From contig JAIXQP010000029.1 of assembly GCA_027485675.1 (NCBI GenBank), positions 1-61,762 on the forward strand: DNA of 61,762 nt, in the 5' to 3' direction. Below are positions 54,469 through 61,762 of this stretch, piece after piece (position 1 is the first letter of the stretch; every line of letters begins with the position of its first letter). This DNA comes from Terriglobales bacterium (GTDB lineage: Bacteria > Acidobacteriota > Terriglobia > Bryobacterales > Bryobacteraceae). The translations under genes were made by a program, and so were the position numbers. Under the pieces are notes generated by a model that did not search any database, was not told the DNA's origin, and worked only from the letters and a program-made list of their open reading frames with translations.

Positions 54469-56088
54469 ATGAAGATCTGGTTCCGTATCTTGACGCCGGT
54501 GGTTCTGCTGAGCGGCGTGGTCACGTATGGAGTGTGGGCGGAGAGCGTCACTGCGGCTGCGGGAGGCGCGGCCCTGCTCATTCTGTATGGTGCTATGGGT
54601 TGGAGGACCGCCGTGGCCGCGAGGAGACAACTCCCTGGTCCCCGCGTGTTCACTCTCTATGACCGGCGGGGCCGCCGCGCGTTGCGGCTGGAACTCGCCA
54701 GCTTGCAGCCACAAGCGACGAAGCGGCCGCGACCTCTCAGCGGGGGCATTTTGCAGAGCATCTGGTCGGAATTGGCCGGCCTAGGTCCGGAGGCCAAGGC
54801 ATACGAGCATCCCGAGATGCTCAAGTTTCTGCATCACGCTGAATATGGCGAATTCATCCTGGAACGCCTGGCCGCGTTACACCGCATTACCCCGGCCGTA
54901 CGAGCGGCCCTGGAATCGATGAGCGTCGGACAGTTCAAAGAGTTCGCCGAATCCCTCCATCTTGCGAAGGAGGCGGGCGGCGCGGGCTGGAGCCACATGG
55001 CCGCGGAGGTTGCCGCCTTGGCGAACGGCGCCGAGGTGGGCGACAGTGCCGATGGGATTGCCGAGGCGTTCCATGTTCCCGATGTTATCGTTTCCCCCCT
55101 CAGTGCGACCCTCACGGTGCTGAAGTACACGACGCTGGCCAGCGAAGGCATGCACCCGGGGCGGGCGACCACCTACGCGGCCGCCGAAATCACGGCCCGC
55201 ACCATTGGAACCACAGTTTTCGCGAAGGTGGGCGCGGCGATAGGCACCGTTCTCGCCGGGCCCTTCGGTACCGTATTCGGAATGATCGTCGGCGGATGGG
55301 CCGGCTCGCGGGGCGGCAAGGAGGCCGCCAACGTGGTCAAGCGGTCGGTGGGACTCGACCCCGCCCGGCGCGAGTTCCAACTGAAAAAGCGCGCGTTGGA
55401 GCAGCGTTTGCGACAGGAGGAGGCGGAGCGCCAACCGGAACTCGACCGGATTTACGCCTCCCAGCAACAGACTTACTTGGGCTGGCAGCGCCAAGCCTGG
55501 AAGGAACAAATCGGCTCCCTATCCCACCTGCAAGACCGTTGGTTGCAAGCCGCCTGGGAGTTCCTCGAAACGCTGCCGGAACGATTGAATGACGCGGCGC
55601 TGAACATTGCGCGGGAGCATCTGGTTACCGCTCCGGCCTTTGGCCGCCAGTTCGGCTGGTCAGTTGGGTGTGTGCCGGCCGTGGCGGAGCGCTTGGCGCA
55701 CCTCTGGCTCAGTGATGCCCGCCGGCGGCTCGACGCTGTGCAGGAACGTGCCGCCACCGCGCTCGCCGAAGCCCGAGCGGAACGCAATCCAGCCGCAGGC
55801 CTCCTGCTGGTACAGCGTGTGCTGGCGTCGGTCGAACTGGAGGATGCGAGCATCGGACAAGCGATCGATTCGCTGAAGAACGAGGAGCGGGCGGTCCGTG
55901 CTGCCGCGGAAACCCAGCTCCGGCAGCATCACGAAGTCCTGTTGCGATTGCAGGCCAAGGCCCGCCATGCCTATCTCGAAGCCTGCACTCCCATCCTGTG
56001 TGAGATCGCCCAAGCGGTCGAGTGGGAGCGGGAAGAGGCTGAGCGCGCCAAAGCGAGACTGGATCTGGAAGAACGGGCCTGTGCTTAG
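54469..56088 (+). CDS. Membrane protein with glycine-zipper segment and coiled coil
   Basis: A 539-residue protein. Two membrane helices lie at ~5-45. A helical cytoplasmic part follows, then a Gly-rich hydrophobic stretch at ~245-285 (GAAIGTVLAGPFGTVFGMIV and GGWAGSRGG) with glycine-zipper spacing as in pore-forming or membrane-inserting segments. The C-terminal ~240 residues are charged coiled coil. The ATG has AAGGAG upstream. It is divergent from the GNAT/M50/ClpP/ATPase unit and may be its membrane effector or the substrate of the M50 protease. No known family was recognised. Confidence 0.75.
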   Translation: MKIWFRILTPVVLLSGVVTYGVWAESVTAAAGGAALLILYGAMGWRTAVAARRQLPGPRVFTLYDRRGRRALRLELASLQPQATKRPRPLSGGILQSIWSELAGLGPEAKAYEHPEMLKFLHHAEYGEFILERLAALHRITPAVRAALESMSVGQFKEFAESLHLAKEAGGAGWSHMAAEVAALANGAEVGDSADGIAEAFHVPDVIVSPLSATLTVLKYTTLASEGMHPGRATTYAAAEITARTIGTTVFAKVGAAIGTVLAGPFGTVFGMIVGGWAGSRGGKEAANVVKRSVGLDPARREFQLKKRALEQRLRQEEAERQPELDRIYASQQQTYLGWQRQAWKEQIGSLSHLQDRWLQAAWEFLETLPERLNDAALNIAREHLVTAPAFGRQFGWSVGCVPAVAERLAHLWLSDARRRLDAVQERAATALAEARAERNPAAGLLLVQRVLASVELEDASIGQAIDSLKNEERAVRAAAETQLRQHHEVLLRLQAKARHAYLEACTPILCEIAQAVEWEREEAERAKARLDLEERACA

Positions 56089-56143
56089 CCCAGCTCCCCC
56101 CCCCTTTCCGCCGTGTGACGGAAGTGTTACTGTCGCGATCACT
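56089..56143. other. Intergenic gap
   Basis: 55 bp between the membrane-protein gene and the EF-G gene, with a C-rich run and a weak 5-bp hairpin (TTCCG...CGGAA). No convincing terminator was seen. Confidence 0.3.
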
Positions 56144-58243
56144 ATGAAGGTTTACTCAGGAACTGAACTGCGCAACGTAGCACTGGTCGGCCACCTGCAC
56201 GCCGGCAAAACCCAACTCGCCGCCGCCCTCCTCTATACCGCCGGAGCCCTGAATCGCCTCACCAAGGTGGATGACGGCGCCGCCCCCACCGACTTCGACG
56301 ACGAAGAACGCGCCCGCAAACTGTCTATCCAGGCCGCCCTCGCCGTACTCGAATGGAATAAACACAAAATCAACCTTCTCGACACCCCCGGGTTCCCCAT
56401 GTTCCTCCACGAAACCCAGGGGGCCCTGGTCGCGGCCGACTCCGCTCTGGTCGTCGTCGACGGGGTGGCCGGCGTAGAGGTGCAAACCGAAAAGACCTGG
56501 AATCTCTGCGCCGCCCGCCAACTCCCCTGCGCCTTCTTCGTGAACAAATTGGATCGTGACCGCGCCTCCTTCCCCGACGCCCTCGCCAGCATCCACAAGT
56601 CCTTCGGCCGGAACGCCGTTCCGATTCATCTCCCCATCGGCGAGGAGCGGGAGTTCTCCGGCGTCATCGACCTCATCACCATGAAGGCCTACTCCTGCCG
56701 CGCCGATGGGGATGGCCGGGGCCGGGAGATCCCGATTCCGCCCTATCTTTCGAGCGAGGCCAAGGCCGCCCACGAAGTCCTCGTCGAAATGGTCGCCGAA
56801 GGCAATGACGAACTTCTCGATGAGTTTTTTCGCGAAGGCACCCTGCCCATTCCCCATATCGTCGATGGCCTCCGCCAAGCCTTCCGCGAACGGCGGCTCT
56901 TCCCGGTTCTGGCCGGGTCGGCGCTGCACAATATCGCCACCGCCAAACTCCTCGACTTCCTGGTAGAGATCGCCCCGGCGCCCGTCGAGCAGGCCCCTAC
57001 CGCCGGCCATTGGGAGGACCGGCCCGTCAGCCGCCAGGTCAGCGACCAGGAACCGGTCTCTCTGTTCGTCTTCAAGACCTTTGCCGACCCGTTCGCCGGC
57101 CGCATCTCCTACTTCCGGGTCGTTTCCGGCGTCTTGAAGGCCGACATGCACCTCCTGAACGGGCACAACCAGGCCGATGAACGCCTCTCCGCCTTCGGCG
57201 CTCCCCTCGGCAAGACGATCAACCCACTGCCAGAGCTCCACGCCGGCGACTTGGGCGCCGTTGCGAAACTCAAGGAGACCCTCACCGGACACACCCTGTT
57301 TGAAAAGGCACACCCGATCGTCTATCCACCCGTGGCCTTTCCGGAGCCCTCGATCGCCTACGCCATCGAAGCCAAGTCCCGCAACGATGAAGACAAGATT
57401 GGCGTCGCCATGCACAAGATCATGGAGGAGGACCCCTGTCTCCGCTTCGACCGCGACCCCCAAACCAAGGAGTTCCTCCTCCACGGCAACGGCCAGAGCC
57501 ACATCGACGTCACCGTCGCCAAACTGCAGCACCGGTATCACATCAACGTCGTTCTGCATGCACCGAAAGTGCCCTACCGGGAAACCATCCGGACCCAGGC
57601 CGCGGTGCAGGGCCGACATAAGAAACAAACCGGCGGCCACGGCCAGTTCGGCGATTGCTGGGTCCGCTTTGAAGCTTTGCCGCGCGGGTCCGGCTTTTCG
57701 TTCGCCAATGAAACGTTTGGCGGCTCGGTGCCCCGCCAGTATATCCCGGCGATTGAGAAGGGCATTGTGGAAGCGGCCTCCCGCGGCCCGTTGGCCGGAT
57801 ATCCGCTGGTTGATTTCAAGGCTGTCGTCTATGACGGGTCGTATCACGACGTGGATAGCTCGGAGATGGCCTTCAAGCAGGCGGCCCGCAAAGCCTTTCG
57901 GGCGGCTATGGAGGTGGCCAAGCCGGCCCTGCTCGAACCGCTGATGCGCGTGGAGATTCAGGCGCCCATCGACTACGCCGGCGACCTGATCTCCGATTGC
58001 AATGGACGCCGGGGCCGCGTTACCGGGATGGAGACGCGCGACTCGATCCAGATCATCCGGGCGCTCGTCCCTATGGCCGAAATGCTCACCTATCAAAACG
58101 ACCTGACGGCGAAAACGCAGGGCCGCGGATCGTACTCGATGGAGTTCGACCACTACGACTTTCTGCCCGCCGCGCAGGCCGAAAAAATCGTCGCCGCGGC
58201 CCGTGCCGCCGGCGCTCACACGCATGATGACGAAGTCGACTAA
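56144..58243 (+). CDS. fusA: Translation elongation factor G paralogue (EF-G-like)
   Basis: A 699-residue GTPase that resembles EF-G, which moves tRNA and mRNA on the ribosome. G motifs are GHLHAGKT (16-23), DTPG (80-83) and NKLD (134-137). Domains II-V follow to the C-terminus, with the EF-G signature GGHGQFGDCWVRFE. The first motif (GHLHAGKT where main EF-G has GHIDAGKT) and the overall type suit the second EF-G class, which may work in recycling or stress. Gene symbol is at family level only. It stands alone on its strand. Confidence 0.88.
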   Translation: MKVYSGTELRNVALVGHLHAGKTQLAAALLYTAGALNRLTKVDDGAAPTDFDDEERARKLSIQAALAVLEWNKHKINLLDTPGFPMFLHETQGALVAADSALVVVDGVAGVEVQTEKTWNLCAARQLPCAFFVNKLDRDRASFPDALASIHKSFGRNAVPIHLPIGEEREFSGVIDLITMKAYSCRADGDGRGREIPIPPYLSSEAKAAHEVLVEMVAEGNDELLDEFFREGTLPIPHIVDGLRQAFRERRLFPVLAGSALHNIATAKLLDFLVEIAPAPVEQAPTAGHWEDRPVSRQVSDQEPVSLFVFKTFADPFAGRISYFRVVSGVLKADMHLLNGHNQADERLSAFGAPLGKTINPLPELHAGDLGAVAKLKETLTGHTLFEKAHPIVYPPVAFPEPSIAYAIEAKSRNDEDKIGVAMHKIMEEDPCLRFDRDPQTKEFLLHGNGQSHIDVTVAKLQHRYHINVVLHAPKVPYRETIRTQAAVQGRHKKQTGGHGQFGDCWVRFEALPRGSGFSFANETFGGSVPRQYIPAIEKGIVEAASRGPLAGYPLVDFKAVVYDGSYHDVDSSEMAFKQAARKAFRAAMEVAKPALLEPLMRVEIQAPIDYAGDLISDCNGRRGRVTGMETRDSIQIIRALVPMAEMLTYQNDLTAKTQGRGSYSMEFDHYDFLPAAQAEKIVAAARAAGAHTHDDEVD

Positions 58244-58384
58244 TGTTTAGTACTATTTTTGCCGATCTAAAGTACTAGGGATGGTGGGTTGCCCACCCGA
58301 TTCCAAAAATAGTAGAGTAATGGGGTTGCCATGTAGCCCTTATTCCAACTGCAGGATGGAGCCAGACTCCGGTATGGATAATCA
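58244..58384 (+). promoter_or_regulatory. Structured 141-nt leader upstream of the transglycosylase
   Basis: TACTATTTTTG (58251-58261) is a perfect 11-bp inverted repeat of CAAAAATAGTA (58304-58314). Inside its 42-nt loop sits a small hairpin GGTGGG-TTG-CCCACC (58283-58297). Further stems (GGAG/CTCC near 58355) follow. Nested stem-loops in front of a cell-wall enzyme gene suggest a riboswitch or leader element. No known consensus (cyclic-di-GMP, cyclic-di-AMP) could be matched by eye. Confidence 0.5.
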
Positions 58385-60052
58385 ATGAGCTTCTTTCAAA
58401 AGATGCTTTCCGCCAGCGCCTTGGCCTGGGCTATGAGCCTGCCCGCAGTTTACGCGCAGCCACTCTCGTTCGCCGCCCACGCTGCCTCCACCGAAGCTGA
58501 CGACGGCAAAGCTCCCGATGTTTCGGCCGGGGTAGTCCCTACCGTGGTGCCTCCCTTGGTCAATCAGCCGTTTCCGGCGAAGCCCACTCGGAAAGACGAG
58601 CGGATGAGCCGGGCGGAGGGGATGTTTGAGGAAGGACGCAAGCTCTATCAGACGGGCAATATCGCGGAGGCGCGCAAGCTGTTCGACGAAGCGCTCGATC
58701 TGGTTTTGAATTCCAAGGCCGATCCGGTGGATCGCGCTCATTTTGATAAGCGGTTTGAGGAGTTGGTCGCCAAGATTCACCGGCTGGACGTCGCGGGCCT
58801 CGGGGCCGGAGCCGCCATGGATGAGACCAATTTCGACAAGGCGCCCATTGACGACATCCTGAGCCTCACTTTCCCCATTGATCCTAAGATCAAGCCGATG
58901 GTTCGCGACGAAGTGGCTGCTACGGTGAGCCAACTGCCGCTTGAAGCCACCGACGCCGTCCTTTCTTTCATCAACTACTTCTCGGGTGAGCGGGGCCGGG
59001 GTACGATCCGCGCCGGGCTGCGCCGCGCCGGCAAGTATAAAGCAATGATCTCCCGGATCCTCGATGAAGAGGGCATTCCCCAGGAGTTTATCTTCCTCGC
59101 GCAGGCCGAGTCCGGCTTCCTGCCCCGCGCCGTCAGCTATATGAGCGCCGGAGGCATGTGGCAGTTCGTGCGTGGCCGTGGGGCGGAGTATGGCCTTCGC
59201 CAGGACACCTACGTCGATGAGCGGTTCGATCCGGAATTGGCCACCCGCGCCGCCGCCCGCCATCTGAGGGATCTGTACCATCAGTTCGGCGACTGGTATC
59301 TGGCGATCGCCGCCTACAACTGCGGGCCGGGCAACGTGGATCGCGCCGTCGAAAAGACCGGCTATGCCGATGTTTGGCAACTGCGCAGCCGCGGCGTCCT
59401 GCCGCTCGAGACCTCGAACTACGTGCCCATCATTTTGGCCATGACCATCATGTCCAAGAATCCAAAGAACTACGGCCTCGACGACATTATTTACGAAGAG
59501 CCCTTGCAGTACGACACCGTGGAGCTGACCGCGATGACGAGTCTCGCGTTGGTCGCCGACCTGACCGGCCAACCCGTCTCCGCGATCAAGGAACTCAATC
59601 CGGCTCTGCTCAAGGACGTGGCCCCGGCCGGCTACCGCCTTCATGTGCCGAAGGGCACCCTGGTCAACCTCATGTCCGGCCTGGAACTGGTGCCGGAAGA
59701 GAAGCGGTTGGCTTGGCGCGTCCACCGGAGCGAACCCGGGGAAGACCTCACCGCCGTCGCGCGGAAGTTCGGAGCTTCGCCCGCTTCGCTGCTGGCCATC
59801 AACTCGGGCCTGAAGGAAGATCTGGACGCCGGCTCGCTGGTGGTGGTGCCCGCGGCGCCCGCCCCGGCGCCTCGAGTTGTGACCGCCTCGCGCGGCCGGA
59901 TCTCGAAGTACGGCCGCGGTAAAGCGCCGGTTCGCACCGCGGTGCGGACCACCCGGGTAACCACGGTCAAAACGGCTTCCAAACCCGCTGCCAAAGTTCC
60001 TGTCCGGAAGGCTGCCACAACCGTGGCGGCAAATCGTTCTCGCCGTGGGTAG
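58385..60052 (+). CDS. Membrane-bound lytic murein transglycosylase (MltD-like)
   Basis: A 555-residue exported enzyme that cleaves peptidoglycan glycan strands. It has a signal peptide (SALAWAMSLPAVYAQ), a TPR-like helical stretch (~75-110), and a goose-lysozyme-type SLT domain (~195-350) with catalytic Glu242 in LAQAESGFLP and the signatures AGGMWQF and AAYNCGPGNV. A C-terminal LysM-like part (~440-495) binds glycan. It ends with a long Ala/Lys/Arg/Val-rich basic tail. An upstream structured leader may control it. Confidence 0.9.
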   Translation: MSFFQKMLSASALAWAMSLPAVYAQPLSFAAHAASTEADDGKAPDVSAGVVPTVVPPLVNQPFPAKPTRKDERMSRAEGMFEEGRKLYQTGNIAEARKLFDEALDLVLNSKADPVDRAHFDKRFEELVAKIHRLDVAGLGAGAAMDETNFDKAPIDDILSLTFPIDPKIKPMVRDEVAATVSQLPLEATDAVLSFINYFSGERGRGTIRAGLRRAGKYKAMISRILDEEGIPQEFIFLAQAESGFLPRAVSYMSAGGMWQFVRGRGAEYGLRQDTYVDERFDPELATRAAARHLRDLYHQFGDWYLAIAAYNCGPGNVDRAVEKTGYADVWQLRSRGVLPLETSNYVPIILAMTIMSKNPKNYGLDDIIYEEPLQYDTVELTAMTSLALVADLTGQPVSAIKELNPALLKDVAPAGYRLHVPKGTLVNLMSGLELVPEEKRLAWRVHRSEPGEDLTAVARKFGASPASLLAINSGLKEDLDAGSLVVVPAAPAPAPRVVTASRGRISKYGRGKAPVRTAVRTTRVTTVKTASKPAAKVPVRKAATTVAANRSRRG

Positions 60053-60100
60053 TTTCGGGGTATCATTCGTTTTTACCTGTCTGCGAGGATGGAAAGACGA

Positions 60101-60649
60101 ATGAACCAGCCAACCGTGTGGTTGCAACCCCTTAAGGACGACGAGTTTTCAGATCTGGCCCTCGACGACCAGTACGTGGAACTCGCCTCCGAGCTGCGCG
60201 AGTACGCCGATGACGATGAAGACGACGAACTGACCGAGTTCGAACGCCGGGAAATCGCCATCCCGTTGGCGCCTCCGCCCCCGCCGCGCCCGGTGCTTCG
60301 CCCGCGGCAGTTGCCCGAAGATTTCTATCTGTCCGAGCCCGATCCTCCGGCACCGCCTCCCGTGGTGCTCGCCCCGGGTCAGCTGCCGCCCCGCCGGAAA
60401 CCAGTACCGCCTCCGCCTCCGGTGAAAGCGGCCAGCAAAAAGAGCGCCCCGGCGAAGAAGGCGCCCGCGGCCAAGACCCCGGCGCCTCCAGCCAAGACCA
60501 CGGCCAAGCCAACGGCGGCTCCAGCCAAGGCCGCGCCGGCTCCAGCAAAGACCGCGGCGAAAAAGACTCCACCACCGGCCAAAAAGGCCGCGGCACCCGC
60601 GAAAAAGGCCGCGCCGGCCAAAAAAGCCGCTCCGGCCAAGAAAAAGTAG
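60101..60649 (+). CDS. Acidic N-terminus, Pro/Ala/Lys-rich histone-H1-like tail protein
   Basis: A 182-residue protein. Residues 1-70 are acidic (DDEFSDLALDDQYVELA, DDDEDDELTEFERR). A Pro-rich linker and a ~90-residue tail of PAKK/AAPAKK-type repeats follow. The tail is like those of bacterial histone H1-like proteins and AlgP and is expected to bind DNA or RNA. The low complexity could inflate gene calls, but the start region, AGGATGGAAAG upstream and the neat ending before a terminator make it real. Function unknown. Confidence 0.7.
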   Translation: MNQPTVWLQPLKDDEFSDLALDDQYVELASELREYADDDEDDELTEFERREIAIPLAPPPPPRPVLRPRQLPEDFYLSEPDPPAPPPVVLAPGQLPPRRKPVPPPPPVKAASKKSAPAKKAPAAKTPAPPAKTTAKPTAAPAKAAPAPAKTAAKKTPPPAKKAAAPAKKAAPAKKAAPAKKK

Positions 60650-60663
60650 CCCCCAAACGCAAT

Positions 60664-60691
60664 GCGGGGCGGGAATCGCTTCCCACCCCGC
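60664..60691. terminator. Bidirectional terminator
   Basis: GCGGGGCGGGAA (60664-60675) pairs with TTCCCACCCCGC (60680-60691) with one mismatch around a TCGC tetraloop. It sits between the stops of two convergent genes (60649 and 60710), so it can end transcription in both directions. No long T run follows on either strand. Confidence 0.75.
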
Positions 60692-60709
60692 TCGTTCTCG
60701 TTTCCGGGC

Positions 60710-60940
60710 CTATTCCGCCGGTTGCTTCACGGCCTTGCGGCACCGCTGAAACAGTTCAAGGAGCGCTTCGGCCTGCTCCTCCGGTGTCTTCACGGTGGAT
60801 GCCTTCCCCGTGAATCCGGCGTTCGCCGTGGTTTTCCCGTAGCCGGTGGTCACGGTGATGAATTTCATCAGTTCCAGGGCCACCTGATCCGAGTCGTTCT
60901 TCTCCGGCTTGGCCACTTCTTTCTCTTTTTCGTCTGCCAT
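60710..60940 (-). CDS. Small conserved protein, function unknown
   Basis: A 76-residue soluble protein starting MADEKEKEVAKPEK with a charged N-terminus, then ALELMKFITVTTGYGKTTANAG and TPEEQAEALLELFQRC. The compact, helical C-terminal half resembles small acidobacterial proteins of unknown role. It is convergent with the Lys-rich-tail gene and divergent from the HipA-like gene. AT-rich bases at 60950-60980 (GATAATTC) may hold promoters. Confidence 0.7.
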   Translation of the reverse strand: MADEKEKEVAKPEKNDSDQVALELMKFITVTTGYGKTTANAGFTGKASTVKTPEEQAEALLELFQRCRKAVKQPAE

Positions 60941-60989
60941 ATCCTATGGGTCCTCCGCGTTTGGGATAATTCTCTAGTTTAGAGCAGAA

Positions 60990-61762
60990 TGCCAATCCAG
61001 GCTCGCCGATTCCTTCGTCGCATGCGCGGCGGGGCCCAAGCCCACCTCCTTGAAGCTGATGACGGCCGCTGTTACGTCGTCAAGTTTCTCGAGAACCCGC
61101 AGCATCGCCGCATCCTCGTCAACGAGTGGATGGCCGGCGGCATCCTGCCTTATCTCGGCATCGCCTGCCCGGAAACCCGGCTCATCGAGCTCTCCCCGGG
61201 CTTTCTCCGCGACAACCCTGAAATCGCGATCCAGCTCGGCTCCACCCGCCGCGAAATCCTCCCGGGCTGGCACTTCGGCTCGCTCTTTCCGGGCAATCCG
61301 ATGACCCAGGCGATCTACGACTTCATCCCGGATTCGTTACTTCCCAAAGTCGCGAATCGGCCCGACTTCCTCGGCGTCCTCGTCTTCGACAAATGGTGCG
61401 CTAACGCCGATTCGCGCCAGTCGATTTTCTTCCGCGCCCGTCTCGGCGACTGGCTCGCCAATCCGGAGTCGCCTCTCAAGGTCGGCTTCGTCGCCCAGAT
61501 GATCGACCACGGCTACATCTTCAACGGGCCCCACTGGGAGTTTATCGACTCCCCGCTCCAGGGCCTCTACTTCCGCCACGACGTCTACCGCTCCGTCCAG
61601 TCGATCGCCGCGTTTGAGCGGTGGCTCGACCTCGTCCGCCACTTCCCGGACGAAATCCTCGACCAGACGGCCAGCCAGATCCCTCCCTCGTGGCTCCCCG
61701 GCGACGAGCACGATCGCCTGGAAGAGCTGTTGCTCGCCCTGCAGCGCCGCCGCGGCCGTGTC
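60990..61762 (+). CDS. HipA-like kinase-fold protein, 3' truncated by window end
   Basis: An open frame from ATG 60990 with no stop before the window ends, 257 codons. The start (MPIQARRFLRRMRGGAQAHL) and the segments CYVVKFLENPQHRRILVNEW, YLGIACPETRLIEL and LVFDKWCANADSRQ match the HipA-type Ser/Thr kinase fold (HipA_2-like), with the KFxxN-type nucleotide loop and the catalytic-loop-like DKWCANAD. Toxin HipA phosphorylates glutamyl-tRNA synthetase; short HipA-like proteins without HipB also occur and their role is unclear. No HipB-like regulator is upstream here. Confidence 0.65.

Noticed and set aside
53806-54653. Longer start for the GNAT gene (291 residues)
   Set aside because: The extra ~100 residues run through the divergent promoter and the start of the membrane-protein gene; a good ribosome binding site precedes 54347.
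56156-58225. 689-codon open frame antisense to the EF-G-like gene
   Set aside because: Shadow of the EF-G gene produced by its codon bias; the plus strand has full GTPase motifs.
60379-60639. Antisense Gly/Ala-rich frame opposite the Lys-rich tail
   Set aside because: Only the complement of the PAKK repeats.

Overview
The window is GC-rich chromosomal DNA that most resembles an acidobacterium of the Bryobacterales/Solibacter type. The gene content points there: two pairs of DUF1501 and PSD1-type cytochrome c (DUF1549/DUF1553) secreted proteins, TonB-dependent receptors with carboxypeptidase-regulatory-like N-termini, an ECF sigma factor overlapping a large Ser/Thr kinase gene, a BACON-domain secreted protein, a PEP-CTERM protein and a member of the NAR-STGPRT family. 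The assignment is by gene content only. No rRNA, tRNA or CRISPR array was seen.

Layout. 1-1172 is a complete IS630-type insertion sequence with terminal inverted repeats. 1232-8479 (minus strand) holds a DUF1501/PSD1 pair, an uncalled 56-residue protein, a clan GH-A glycoside hydrolase and a doubtful small ORF. 8710-11412 holds an NAR-STGPRT protein, a di-haem cytochrome c peroxidase and a two-gene unit made of an HU-like protein and an HU-TIR fusion. 11390-16232 holds a TPR protein, uvrC, a nitroreductase with a 222-bp duplicated tail, and two metallophosphoesterases. 16286-28331 holds a fumarylacetoacetase-family enzyme, an amidohydrolase, a TonB receptor, a dienelactone hydrolase, a second PSD1/DUF1501 pair, and a secreted protein beside a decayed BACON gene. 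28318-43067 holds a kinase/sigma pair, a second TonB receptor with a small membrane protein, and assorted enzymes (2H phosphoesterase, patatin, alcohol dehydrogenase, HlyD adaptor, sialidase-like, pirin, serine hydrolase). This stretch also has a MarR regulator with a perfect palindrome in front of pirin.

43178-56088 is the most unusual region. A forward unit encodes a sigma-70-like protein, a zinc-finger (H-x3-C-x2-C) anti-sigma-like protein and a 2086-residue NACHT NTPase. The NTPase N-terminus carries a Ser199/Lys242 pair with the spacing and context of a Lon (S16) protease domain. Convergent with it, overlapping by one CTAG, is a four-gene unit: GNAT/N-acyl-synthase-like protein, M50 site-2 protease, ClpP-like protease and VirD4/TraG-like ATPase. 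A membrane protein with a glycine-zipper segment is transcribed divergently from that unit. Three unrelated protease folds next to a sigma/anti-sigma-like pair and a STAND NTPase suggest a proteolysis-based sensing and conflict (possibly anti-phage) system. This is inference from architecture.

56144-61762 returns to housekeeping-type genes: an EF-G paralogue, a lytic transglycosylase behind a structured leader, a histone-H1-like Pro/Ala/Lys-rich protein, a small conserved protein, and the 5' part of a HipA-like gene cut by the window end.
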